From NCBI GenBank assembly GCA_026120185.1, contig JANUWF010003366.1, positions 1,426,001 through 1,490,000 of the forward strand: DNA of 64,000 nucleotides. Reading direction: 5' to 3'. A program made the translations under genes and the position numbers. Positions 41,770 through 53,711 of the stretch are shown piece after piece. Under the pieces are notes generated by a model, which saw only the letters and a list, made by a program, of their open reading frames with translations, was not told the origin of the DNA and searched no databases. This DNA comes from Voacanga thouarsii (taxonomy: Eukaryota > Streptophyta > Magnoliopsida > Gentianales > Apocynaceae). The number at the start of each line of letters is the position of its first letter. Positions within the stretch are counted from its first letter, which is position 1.

Positions 41770-42595
41770 TATCAAATTCTGTTGGTAGGTGTCCAGTTTC
41801 TGTTGGTAATACTAGTTTACCAACAGAATTTGGTCCGTGGGTAAAATGCTTGTTGGAAAGTATTACCAACAAGAGATTTTTAAGTCTGTTGATAATTACC
41901 AACAGATTTTATTGTTGGTAACATTATATTTCAGTTGGTAATGATTTGTTTTCGGGTTAAGTATTTTTTTTTTGTTGGTAATTTTATTACATTACCAACA
42001 AACTGACGACGTCGTTGGTAAAGTTGTTGGAAATTTTCAAATTGTGTATTTTGTTGGTAATTTTGTTGGTATTTTTTCAAATTGATTGTTTAGTTGGTAA
42101 TGTTGTTGGTAATTTGCCAACAATTCCATAGTTGGTATATTTATGTTGTTGGTAATTATTATTCATTACCAACAAACAATTTAGTTGGTACTTAGTTGGT
42201 AAATGTTGAAAAAGAAAATGCATATTGGTAGCTTACCAACTACAATTTAGTTGGTACTGCAAACATACTCTGTTGGTATATACCAATAGATAAATCTGTT
42301 CGTAAGTCGTTGCAAGGTGTTGCTGTTATGTACCAACAACGATCTGTTGGAAAGCACTTATAGAATGCTATTGGTATGTACCAACTAATAAATCTGTTGG
42401 TATGCACTTGCAATTTTGTGTCGGTGATTTCTATTGGTATGTAGCAACAGATAAATCGATTGGTAATCACCTACAAATTTGTATTGGTAAATGCCAACAG
42501 ATTGTTTGTTAGTCAGCACCTGTAAAATTCAATTGGTATGTACCAACAAATTATTTTGTTGGTAAGTACCAATAGCTTTCTATTGGTAAGTAGAA
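41770..42595. repeat. Subterminal repeat array of the CACTA element
   Basis: By eye there are about 25 copies of TTGGTA and about 11 of its complement TACCAA in 830 bp, many in hairpin pairs such as ttggtatgtaccaa (42370-42383) and ttggtatataccaa (42282-42295). In En/Spm such arrays are the binding sites of TNPA. The open frame at 42240-42470 merely reads through them. Confidence 0.85.
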
Positions 42596-42816
42596 TTACA
42601 TTATCACTATTTAATCCATACACATATTTAATAAAGCAATCCTACATAATATTAAAAGTAAATTCATACTAAAAGTCATACATCCATATTGAAATAACAT
42701 CAATATCCATAACAAAAGTACATCAAACTTTGATATGGAACAAAACACAGATAAAGTAAATTTGTTATAAGTTTAAAATAATATTTTATTTCAGTAGTCC
42801 AAAATATGAAATAAAT

Positions 42817-45800
42817 TCAAGATCCAGCTCGTGAAGCATCCTCTCCCTTAAGTTCCTTGACTTCTGATGTTAAGGATTTCACCTCGGATTTCAAGCATTC
42901 ATTCGCTTCTCGTAGTTCTTGAATAGCCTTGTATAATGATTCATCAACACTTTGCAATTCTAACCTTTGGACATATTCTGTAGACTATGCTGACAAACAA
43001 GATGAAGAGGATGACTTGCATGTAGTAGATTTTTCTCGGCAGCTCAAACTAAGGGATCCCATGCCGTAGATTGTATTACCCTTTTTTAGTGGTCCTATTG
43101 TTAGGGATATGCCCTAGGGTCAATTTGTACTTATACTATTGTCGTTATGTTTTATATAATAATAATATGAGGTTTTCCTTTCCATGAATAGTGCTTTTTT
43201 TTTTTTTTTTGTAGTCATCAAGTGCGTGACTTGATAGTAAAACCCAACAATAAATACAATGACAATTCTAAAATAGTCCCTGATCGATTATTATTATTAG
43301 AACAATAATAAATTAAGATTAGTATGTTTGTGACTAGATGGCTATGTTTTACTAGTCATGGATATTTGTGATATAAAGTCAAAATATAAATAAATATTAG
43401 AGAACATTCTATTAGACATGACCCACTGTGAGAGTACTTCATGGAACATGTCATAAGTACTTTCTAACCATAATGATATTAAAAGTCCCTCGGCCTAAAT
43501 TCATTATAGTTTCCTACTTGATAAATTCTATATTTTGACGTTGTCTAAAGTTGTCTTTAACCAGATAATAAATTAGACTACTGTTGGATATAGAATAAAT
43601 TAAGGAGAGGAATATGATTGATAGTGAAGGAATTTGTCCCTCTCAATTATGGGAGAGATATCCATGGGCCCCTTGATAAGTTAGACTGTTAAAATGCATG
43701 ACCGTGCTCAAATATATCAATCTAAGATATTGATATCATTTGTTTGAACAGTCTACTATGAAATCAAGAAATAATTTATTAATCTTAATAATGATGACAT
43801 GTTTCGTGCCTTATGCTTAATCTGGATATCGTGTGACAAAATGACTAAATATAAAATTGTTGTTTGGTTCAAAGAGATCATTGATCTTCATTTAACCTGG
43901 ATAGTTATAATGTTTTGCTAGAAACCGCTTATAACTTGTAGGCCATTTAAATATGATTTAGGCACACTGCCAGTGTTAAATGAAGCTATAGGGTCACACA
44001 ATAAGCGAACTCGTTAGGTTATTTTTCTGGTAACCAAATTCGATGAATCAAGAAATATGTCTAAACTAATCGAACCTAGAAAATTTACTAGATATAATAA
44101 ATCTGGAAATATGTCGACATTCGATGTATCTGGATGATGTCCAAATTATAAGAATCTGACTCAATAAATTAATTAGTTAAATTACCAAGATAATGACAGA
44201 ATCTTATCCTATCAGTTTTTAATTTAATTTGAGTTTAAATTAAAATATGATAAGATATTATCAGATTTGGACTCTAAGAGATTCGGGGATTTTAAGAAAA
44301 CCCTAGCCGTCTACTCAACAGTCCTATTCTGTTGAAAAATTTCGTGCCTCTATTCACCAGGAAAAAAAAAAACTCTCAAACCCTAGGCGCTAGTACTCTC
44401 GGGGTAATGAGTCAATTCGCCATGTGTACCTATAGAGGACGTTCGCACACTGCAGCGTCTAGTGATCGTTCAGGTTGCACATACGACAGCACAATTAGAT
44501 TCGAAGGATCTCGATTACGCCGAAGAGAGGTAATTCTGTAAACCTTAGATCTTCTTAATCGTTTACATGGATTCTCGGAAGGGATTCGTGGACTCCTAAC
44601 ACCTACAACTCGCAACCAAACATCAACCTTGTTAACTGGTTTTGGTTGCTCCCTTTCAAGTGTTTGATTTGTTATTAGCTCCGTCTCTTTTTGTAATTCC
44701 TTTTGGTACATTGCCTATAACAATGAAAACAGTATAGTATCAATAATAACCTAATAATAAAATTTATACATGCTACTAAAATAGTTCTAACAAAACAGCC
44801 TCCTAAAAAAATAGCCCCAACTAAGAACAAGTTTCCAGAGAAAAGCAAACGGAGAAAATAGAAGATAGAAGGGTTGTTTCAGAGCTTGCATAAGCAGCAA
44901 CTTCACTACATTTTTCCAGCCAGTCACTCACATCCTCACTGAAGCCACTTCACTCACATTTTTTCCAGCCACTTAACTTAAAATTTTCCATGTAGTAGTA
45001 TATTACCACTTAATTCACCAATCAAAAATCAACTCCCCTAAACAAACAATAATCAAGTCAGAACTCTACCACAATCAAACAAATTATTCCAACACAAGTT
45101 TCAAAATACCCAACACTATTACAACTCACACTTCACAACTCAATCAAATAATCGACATACTCCTCCTCATAATTGCTACAGTAAAAACTCAACAGTCCAT
45201 ATTTCAAAGCTTAAATCACTAGCCAACCAACACAAATGCAGTAATTAACCAACACAAATCAAGTAATAAAACTTCATTTCTCTTGTCAAGTTTAATAGTA
45301 TAAAACCAGTATCCAGTCAACTATAACTCAAGCTTAACATTTCACATCAAAGGTAGCTCAATCATATATCTATTTAAACTCAGCAGGCAAAATCAGAATG
45401 CAGTTCAACACAGTAAACTCAATTCAATTCAAATTTTAGAGCCAATCTCAATAACAATTGCACAATCTAGTCCGTAGTAGTTCAAGCCCAATCACACAAT
45501 ACCAATTAAATTCTCTGTCTAATTATAACACCAATCCTTAACAATCGAAAATTCAAACTGTTGTGGGTTACTAGTTTATATTGTGGAAACAATAATTTCA
45601 TTGGATCCCCATTAAAATAACACTACAATCAAATTAGATCTCGTAAAACCAAAAGTAGAAATATGTTGATATTGTATTTCAGTGGATATGGCACTTACGC
45701 ATATGTCCTCAATCGCTTGTCAATAAAGACAAGTTTTGGCACCTCTGGCAACTCCTCTTCCCCATCTAACATTAGCCTTTCCCTTTTTAGCACTTGCTCA

Positions 45801-47104
45801 ACCTCATCTTCAATGTTTGTTGTGTGAGTGAAGACATAGATGTCCATCTGTGAATATTCTCTATGGTATTTCTCCTCCTACGAAATTGTCAAAACATTTA
45901 AGTTGTAATGTATTATAAATAAGAATAATAATTACAAATATATTTCAAATGATGAATTAAAAGAAAATTCTATGTATTATACAAGCTTTCTCTTGTGTAC
46001 AGTTGTTGGGATAAATCCTCCTGAATGATTTGAGGCTCCTAAAACACTTTCTTGTTTGCTGACATAGTTTTTGACATTTTATTGAATTCATCACTATCCC
46101 AATATGCTTGAAACTCATTGTAATGCTCCTCTTTTATGAAATCATGAGAGATACGTCCATTTCGTACTTTTTCCATCAAGTACCTATAACTGTTATTGGC
46201 TTTTTTTCCCCCCCATTTTGCTTTCATGATCAAATCATATTTATGGTCCCATTTGTATTCTTTTTGTAATTTTACCATACAAAATTACCAAATTAGCACA
46301 ATAAGCATAAAATACAACCTATACCTATAATTGAAAAAAAAAATTAATACTTACTGCCCACTCAGCGTACCATACATCCCTTGTGGTAGGTGGGACCTTT
46401 TTCCAAGTAGGATATGGTCCCGAAAACATAGATTCTATTGTTGGACGAATAGATAGCACTGGTTTGTTGAGCGGCTTGGCATTGCAAAGAATCCTACAAT
46501 AGAAAAACAAATATTTAAGGATTTTGCTTGATACATTTAGAAAGAATATTAAATTTTAGAAAATAACAAATTTTGAAATCACTTACTCATCCCCCTTAAT
46601 CCAACATTCAATCTTGCCCTGTGCTGGCGTATTAATAGCTGTAGATAAGTTAGAGTTTTGCACATTCTCTTGAGCTGGAGTAGACTCAACTTGATTATTA
46701 GGAGTGATAGGTGCAACTCGCTCATTGTTAGTGATTGACTCAGCTTGCTCAGAACAAATCTCCAATTGGACACTTTCTATGGAATTGCTGCCATTGTGGC
46801 CATCAATAAGAGCAGGCAACGTAGGTGGTGGAGTACGGAAATCATCTGCTACACTATGGCTAGTATTTGGAGAATCCTGATTTTCTATTAGAGGTGAATT
46901 CAATGGTTGACCCTCAGAGTCGTTATTTGATTGGGCTGCATATCGCCCTACCTTTTGCCCTTTTTTTTTGCATTCCTTTCCTACCAAGTGCCATCTAAAA
47001 ATAATGCATAGAAAATAAGTGACTATGTCATTGAAAGAGAGGAGAAAAGTAAATAGAGAAAAGAGAAGATAGAGGGGTTGTTTCAGAGCTTGCAGGAGCA
47101 ACAA
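42817..47104 (-). pseudogene. TNPA-like CACTA gene (Transposase_24 family), broken by a solo LTR
   Basis: Exon-like blocks in minus sense are 47030-46583 (polar N-terminus, ending WIKGDE before a GTAAGTG donor), 46500-46345 (PLNKPVLSIRPTIE, TWKKVPPTTRDVW), 46278-45970 (KEYKWDHKYD, YRYLMEKVRNGRISHDFIK, EFQAYWDSDEFNKMSK), 45890-45720 (EYSQMDIYVFTHTTNIEDEV), 44711-44602 (NKVDVWLRVV) and 43098-42817 (YGMGSLSLSC, then a coiled-coil-like tail ending ELKGEDASRAGS and TGA). The order and motifs match the plant CACTA accessory protein that binds subterminal repeats. Damage: an in-frame TAG after SANKKVF (about 46037) and a 1.5 kb copia LTR between DVWLRVV and its continuation. Exon limits are approximate. 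Confidence 0.75.
43099..44601 (+). mobile_element. Solo copia-type LTR inserted in the TNPA-like gene
   Basis: It starts TGTTAGGGATATGCCCTAGG and ends gtggactcctaaca. Flanks cctat (43094-43098) and cctac (44602-44606) fit a 5-bp target duplication with one change. The ends and the GCCCTAG near the start are like plant Ty1/copia LTRs, but the body differs from the other copia family here. It splits the TNPA coding sequence. The poly-T run (43196-43212) is a low-complexity tract. No internal region was seen. Confidence 0.85.
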
Positions 47105-47733
47105 CTTAAGTCACATTAACAAGAGGACAAGAATCCCTCTCACTGTAGCCACTTGACTCATATTTTTTCCAGCCACTTCACTCACATTAAGGAACCTTTT
47201 GATGTAAGTTTTGATAGCTAAAGTTTAAAGAATGCATGTAGTTATGGGTAAACTTTTTGTTGTGAGCTGTTCAATGTTAGGGTGTTAACCGGTGGTCAAG
47301 AAGGTTGTTTTGGTTCATTTTTCATTCTTGTTTGATAATTTATGAAATAAAGGAAAATGCAGATATATGGCCAAAAAAATAGAAACCTAGGCTAAAAGCA
47401 GTGGCTAAATAGCATAAATTTATAAAAGAAATAGAGTAACACAGAGAATTCTTTAAGCTGTCACACCAAGAGATAAGAAACCCTTGGGAATTACTCTATA
47501 CACTGTTGGACATCTCACTTTAAGGTTGATTGCGCCATACAATCTTAGTAACTGAGGTAAGATGCAAAAAATTTTATAACTAACTCAAGACATCAAAAAT
47601 GTATGGGTAAGAACTCCTTTGCTTATAGACATTAGAGATGGCCACAGGGGGTTTATTGTTCAGGTGTTGTTCTAGCATAACATCAGAGTTTTGTACATTT
47701 TCCTCTGGTAATTAAGCTTTCAACATGTTCCAG
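47105..47733. other. Non-coding CACTA interior upstream of the captured fragment
   Basis: AT-rich sequence without a recognised gene. It may hold intron sequence carried along with the DNAJC11-like fragment, since the acceptor site of that fragment lies at its right end. Short coding-like strings (for example around 47470-47530) could not be assigned. Confidence 0.4.
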
Positions 47734-47971
47734 CAGCTCCATGAAAGTGTAAAGAAATCAGGAATTATGGGCTTTTGTGATCCTTATCCTGGAAAGCCTA
47801 AGCAATTGTATGTGGAATACACCTATAATAGTAATAAATATGAGGTATCCTCAATCATCTTCTACCTCTAATATCCTCTATACTAAATGACTGACAATGC
47901 ATGAAATGTAACAGGTTACTGTTGGTGATTATAAGGAAATATTAATACCTTAGGAAGCACACAGAATATAA
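47734..47971 (+). pseudogene. Captured 3' end of a DNAJC11-like (DUF3395) host gene
   Basis: Two exons are visible. Exon 1 (47734-47844, after a ttccag acceptor) encodes [20 protein letters not shown] then [17 protein letters not shown] 70-base intron with GT...AG ends follows (47845-47914, phase 0). Exon 2 (47915-47971) encodes VTVGDYKEILIP, a TAG, then EAHRI and TAA. This matches the extreme C-terminus of DNAJC11-type J-proteins, whose human member ends in a similar GFYDPC...LRIPKQSHRI pattern; Arabidopsis has a homologue (OWL1). The TAG stands where Gln is expected. The fragment lies between the two CACTA genes and opposite to them, so it is most likely a transduplicated host piece. Exon 1 start could also be 47737. 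Confidence 0.7.
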
Positions 47972-48489
47972 ATTGCTATTCAGAAGATTGAAACGGATTC
48001 TTTGCCTTTGTTCCACTGAGGAAATAAATAGCAACGGTGAATCAAAGGAATACAAGAACATATATGCACTTTGGGTCCTCATCAATTTTTCTATTGCTGC
48101 GAAGCATGCCTTCAAGTGCCCTTCAAGAAACCCCTGTTCATTAAATCCCAGATCTACAAACTACCTCAAAAGAATAATAGGCTCAAAACAAGAAGGTGGA
48201 GCTTCGGAAGAAGAGGTTTCACCCCTGTTTCTTTTAATGGGAAACTTGGTGGTAGCATGTTATACTAGTTTAGCTTATTTGTAAAATGGTACAAAAACAA
48301 GAGCAAAAAGGAAAATGCACAAAAAATTGGAAAGAGAAATTTTTCCCACTATCACAACTTCAACCACTACACAAATCATCGACAAAAATTCAAAAAGAAA
48401 CATAACCACACCAACACAAAACCAACACAGTTTCTAATCCTTTCCACCAATTTTCACAATGTAAAACAACACAAATATAAGCTAAATTC
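47972..48489. other. Sequence after the captured fragment (possible host 3' UTR, then CACTA interior)
   Basis: The first part may be 3' untranslated or downstream host DNA carried with the DNAJC11-like fragment. Open frames at 47973-48284 and 48071-48268 overlap in different registers and match nothing I know. From about 48300 the sequence is A-rich interior. Confidence 0.35.
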
Positions 48490-49519
48490 AATATCCAATT
48501 CGAATCACCTTAGCAAAACCACAACTTAGAAAATACAAGTTAACAACTGCTCAGCACTTATTGATCACATACCTCACCATAAAACATATATCCAAGAAAA
48601 ATAGATAGATAATGACAAATCATAGCATACACTGTTAATGCCTCAATATCTAAGGATTGCAAAAATATTTAGGCCTTAAAGTCACAGAAATAACACAAAA
48701 TTCACTTCATAAATCACCCAAATTTAATAAGACATTCAAAAACTCCCGTGGCTCAGCACATTACCAATATTCACAGAATTAGCTAAATTCAAAGAAAAAT
48801 TAATTCTATGAAGAAGAAAACACTACAGTTAAAGATACAACCGTGTGTATGCATGAAATCTTCCCTTTGGAGCTAGAAGTTTCAAAAGCTTATACACAGC
48901 TTCCCTTTAGTGCATGTATGAAATCTTGTATAAATGCACTGTATTCACATCAAATGCATATAACACTCAAGGAAACAAGAATGAGATTTGATATCAAAGT
49001 AAGTAAATTTTCCAAAAATTTTTTTGCCCTATTGTTAACAACTAAATATCTTTGTTATGACTATAGACAATTCAGTGAACACCACATTCTGATAAAGACC
49101 ATGGCACATGGCATAAGATACTTATCCAACAAAGAGACAACAAAGAAGAATAAAACCATCATGAACCATCATGGCATTTGTTTATGTTGGGTATCTCAGG
49201 CTCGTATCCCATACGGCACAGTGCAAAATAAACAAGATACCATCCCAGGACCCATCTATGTGTGGAAAACAAGACATAATGATAATAAAGGTAAGAGCTT
49301 TTACCTTTGGGTGATCGTCCGAAGACCAAAAATTTTCTTCTTCAAGTCAAGGAACAATCCAGCAATCCTCTTGTGCAAACTCCACGAGAGTTAGACGTCT
49401 AACCACTATAATCACAATGTGTGATTATCTCTAACAGTAATCCACATAGAGGAATACTCAAGTACCAAAATTTCCTGTGCTAGCAGAAAATGATGGCGGC
49501 TAGGGCTGTTTTCGTTTAC

Positions 49520-49528
<9 letters not shown>

Positions 49529-49587
<59 letters not shown>
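49529..49587. repeat. (AG)n microsatellite in a copia LTR
   Basis: About 29 uninterrupted AG units, the longest of the GA/AG tracts that occupy this position in each copy of the LTR. Confidence 0.95.
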
Positions 49588-49591
<4 letters not shown>

Positions 49592-52500
49592 AAGATGTGA
49601 TTGTGGCTGTGTTTTTTGTGTGAATCACTTTTCAGCTAGGGTTTCGTGTGTCTTGTTAATATGTCACATGAAATTTCCCTTCCCAAAATTGAGAATTCTA
49701 ATCCTATTAGAATTCCCTAATTGTAATTGGAAACATCATGTTCCCACAATTACAACTTGGACCACAAATTATAACTAATTATAATTTGTCCACAATAACT
49801 TTTCTTTCTCTCAATTAACCCCACTATGTTATCAAATAACATCTTGAGTATATAATCCACTGTTGTGTGTGACCTATTAGGTTTCCCAGTTAATTGGTAG
49901 TGAACATGAATTAATCCAAACATCTTTAAGATTAAACCCATAATTAATTAAAATTAATCCTATTAATTCTAATTAGGATTGGTTTATTAATTCATCAATT
50001 AATAAACCCATATGCCTAAATCATGAGCGGTATCTAGCAACACATCATGACCACTGAAGAGTCCAGGAAGTCAAGTGGCTTGACATGAACCCTTCAATAA
50101 CAAACTTCAGTGCAATTAACTCCTTTCACCATACAATATCTCATTTGGTTTGGAGTACGGAATTAGTGCCAACTCCCTCCAAAATTAATTCTGGCCCGAA
50201 TACAATAGTTCTTGTATTAGGAGCCCACTACTCTAGATGTGTATCAATTAGAACTGTTTCCAATATAAAATCACTTTGGCCAAGGACTTTCCGAGTAGTA
50301 ATTTCTACAAGTGGCTGTGAGATATTCGCCCATACTATTAGGAGTGGTGAATCCTTTATTGACCCTCTCAACTACTTTTGTTTACCTCACAATGTACCTA
50401 ATATCCATCCCATAGGCAGCCGTCGATCGAGCTCCGGAGATTGGAATCAAAGTACAAAGCTCAGCAAACAAAGTACCTTGGAGATCTTAAGTTAAGGATA
50501 CTTGCACGTTTGCTATATTAAGATTATATCATTGGCGCTAAAAAGTTATCCATGTGATTATCTCAAAGTTAGGTCATCCAATGAACTTATTCCGTTAACA
50601 AGCATCCATGTGTTAACTTTGAGTATCTTAATACTCACAGTTATAAGAATCACCACCTAATCAAATCAGGAAGTCTAACTATAACACCCCACTACCTAGG
50701 CCCGACAAGGCCGGGGATGTTGCCCCATCCAAATGACAAGAGGTCTTTATAACTAGGTCACACAGTCAAAATAATAGAACAAAAATAATACTTTAAACTT
50801 ACAATTTATTACAAACCAAGAATTTGAAATAAATTCATAAATAAAATTATCCACTCTTAACTCCCAAAGCATTACACAAAATAAATATCAGAAAAATCTT
50901 CCAAGGTAGGCTACATCTAGCTACTCATCCCCACAACAGGATCGACATGAAATCATGGTAAAAAGGGTGATGAGATAAAAATCTCAGTAAGTCCCTGTGT
51001 GCTTTGAGTGTTTTGTGAAAACAATTCGTAAATGCACAGTGTAAAACCTTCATAAGAAAAATACTAGCAAGCAATAAACAAAAAACAAAATCAAGAGTGG
51101 TGTTTTGGCTTTTCTAACCATACATGTTCAATAAAATCAACCACTCAAAAAGGTGATCATAGGTTACCACACGTTGGGCCCCATAACCAGTCGAATGCCA
51201 CACTTTGTGCAGACTGACAAAAAGTAGGTGATCGGCCTACCGGGTAAGATACTCCTCCTTCTCCATACCCAAACAAAACCAATTGTCCATTCTGGCAACA
51301 CACAGTCACTTGACTGAAAATTGCTAGCTCAGACCGGCACGACCTACTGGACTGGCATCTCATTCGGGAAGGACTCACCCCTCAGAGGTGGCCACCTACT
51401 GAGAGACTTACCCTAACCCTTCAAAGAATAGTCCTAGCAGTCCAGCCTTATTAAGTACTCAACGTAACTTATCCCACTTGGGAAAAAATGAAATAAACAT
51501 AGCTTCACTTTAGAATGGCAATTAAGGATTTCTAAAGTTTGAGACAAAGTTGGTTTTAGAAAGAGTTTTGAGTTTGGGTAAAACTGTTTATTGATTTTCA
51601 AATAATTTGTTTGCTTGAAATAAAAAAGGAAATAATCCTTAATTGCCTTTACAGAAATGAGTGACCCGCACTCCACAATTGGCTTGCCGTAGAACCATTT
51701 TGCATCAATCAGGTTTTATGCAGGAGCTTACCATATCCTTAGCTTGAGATAAAATAAAGCTCTTCAACAGCTGACCTAACCCTGCCTGGGGTAAATATAA
51801 ACCATAATCAAACTCAAGCTAAAATCCACTTTCACAAATAAAACTAGCTTAACTTACTACAACCATAATCCTAGTGTCCCAAGCTTTAAGGCTAGATAAT
51901 AAATAAAGGGTTTATAAGCTAAGTCTAATTTGATAGTTAAAATAATTAGTGTTTTGGGAAATAAGTACTATTAAGTTGAAGGTTTAAATCTTGCTAAAAA
52001 TAAATTAGAGTTTATTTGATGAAGGGTCCTAGGACTTAGATGTAATTATTTAAAATAGTAACCTATTGATAATTAATTGTTAGAAAATAATTGGTAACTA
52101 AAATTAGTTGTAAGTAAATTTTAATAGTTCTTGATTAAAAGATAATAATTGAAAGATAATAAATTTTAATATAAGACTCACAAAATTAATATTTTACTTA
52201 TTATGATTATTTATATAAAAGGCTTTATTTGATATTACTATTATATGTAATATCTATATATTTTATTTCTGTAATAAAAGCTATCATTTATTTAACTAAA
52301 ATATCACTATTTTATGTAAAAGACCAAATCCACATTTTCTAGGGTTTTCGAGATCTACTAGCAAAAATTATAATATTAATCATTTTATTGATGAAATAAA
52401 ATTAGCTTAGGGACAACTAGATCATGATCATATTTCTACTTGCTAACCACAATCATGAACATACACTTCACTTCAATTCATCAAATCATCCAAATCATGA

Positions 52501-53075
52501 ATAAAGGCATAGATCTAAATTTACCAAGACATGATCCAACCTCTACTAGCATAAACATACTCATGGCTTTAACAATCATACTTGAATATAATTCCTATTC
52601 ACCAAAGGTGACATAATCTCTAACATGCTTGAACATAAATACCACTCATGACATGGAGACATGTACTAAACCCTAAAAACATCATACAATCAACCAAGAC
52701 AATCAACCCATGCATCAATCCTATCTCCGTCATATACACACATTTTTTTATGCTTCAATCTCAACTCATCACAACAATACATGCTCAAACCTCAAACATA
52801 ATCCATCTCCTTTCAATATCACCCTAGAGACATGAATCTAGAATTTAAAAAGAGAGTTGAAGGGGCTTACTTGATTGATGAGTACTTGGAGGAGTCTCGA
52901 ATGGATCTCAACTCCTAGGAGACTAGATCCGTCCAAGAGAGATGAAGAAAGCATGGCCATGGTTGAAGTCACCATTCAGCTAAGAGAGAGGGAGAGCATT
53001 CGGCCAAGAGAGAGAGAGAGAGAGAGAAAAGAGAAGAAGAGAGTCCATTAGTATGATTATACACATATATGTTTA

Positions 53076-53711
53076 TTAGAGGTTGAAGTTTAGTGAAGAT
53101 GATGTTGATTGAACAAGTTTACCTTGAATGTGTTCTTGAGCCTTTACCAAAAATACTGATTTCGATCCAAATGAGAGAGTTGAATTTTGGAGTTTGATGT
53201 TAAAAGTGATATGAATGGATTCACGGTAGTGAATAGGTGAAATCTGGAATTTTTTTGAAGAAGATTGAAGTGGTTTTGGTGGCCTTAGGCGAGAGAAGGT
53301 GAGTAGGAGTTCTTGGTGTTCTTGAAGGTTGAAGAGAATGGAGAGAATTTGATTGAAGCTACCGAAATTTTGTGGGAAGGAAGTGACTGAATTGTTTAAG
53401 GGGTTTTGGCAACTGAATTTTTGGTTTGATAGGAAAAGAAAAGGCTGGTTTTTTGAAATCCTAAAAGAATATTTTAGAAGATCAAATTTGGAAACAAAAT
53501 ATGGCAGAAAATCTTTGATCATTTGAGAGGTTTTTGGAGGCTGTAATGGCCGACTGTTGGCTCGGGATTCTACTGGAATGAAATCTGTTTGAAGAAGCTT
53601 AATGGTGGCCGAAAAGAGGGAGTACAATAGTGAAGGAAGGTCTGGTTGTTTAAGGGATGTTTTATGGAAGTTTACTAAATTAGGATTGCTGGAATTTTGA
53701 TCTTCAATCAA
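53076..53711 (-). CDS. Longest ORF inside the gypsy LTR family (211 codons), function unknown
   Basis: The frame starts MIEDQNSSNPNLVNFHKTSL and runs 211 residues in LTR sense. It is Ser, Asn, Phe and Leu rich, basic, with no recognised domain, membrane segment or catalytic motif. Parts match frames in solo LTR 1 (13632-14009) and solo LTR 2 (18442-18753), where frameshifts and stops split it. An upstream frame, 53899-53708, overlaps its first 4 bases and may be the other half of one longer ORF. Its position downstream of the U3-like part would place it in the LTR leader. Persistence of an open frame of this length in AT-rich DNA is mildly surprising but not proof of coding. Confidence 0.3.
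   Translation of the reverse strand: MIEDQNSSNPNLVNFHKTSLKQPDLPSLLYSLFSATIKLLQTDFIPVESRANSRPLQPPKTSQMIKDFLPYFVSKFDLLKYSFRISKNQPFLFLSNQKFSCQNPLNNSVTSFPQNFGSFNQILSILFNLQEHQELLLTFSRLRPPKPLQSSSKKFQISPIHYRESIHITFNIKLQNSTLSFGSKSVFLVKAQEHIQGKLVQSTSSSLNFNL

Noticed and set aside
47973..48284. 103-codon plus-strand frame after the DNAJC11-like fragment
   Set aside because: Overlaps another frame in a different register, follows the natural stop of the captured gene, and matches nothing known; likely 3' untranslated or interior sequence.
28657..49941. Similar ~60-residue frames containing MLFDNIVGLIARK at 28657, 29577, 31102 and 49750
   Set aside because: Part of the copia LTR over its TATA-like region; similarity reflects common descent of LTRs, and there is no start context or partner.
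29915..50495. Similar 80-140 residue frames starting MNPSITN at 29915, 31438 and 50085
   Set aside because: They are antisense to the copia LTR and recur only because the LTR recurs; the equivalent in 32763-34493 is broken.
51157..51378. 73-codon minus-strand frame in solo LTR 3
   Set aside because: The corresponding region in LTR 1 (about 11740-11990) and LTR 2 is interrupted; it lies in the GC-richer U5-like part without protein similarity.
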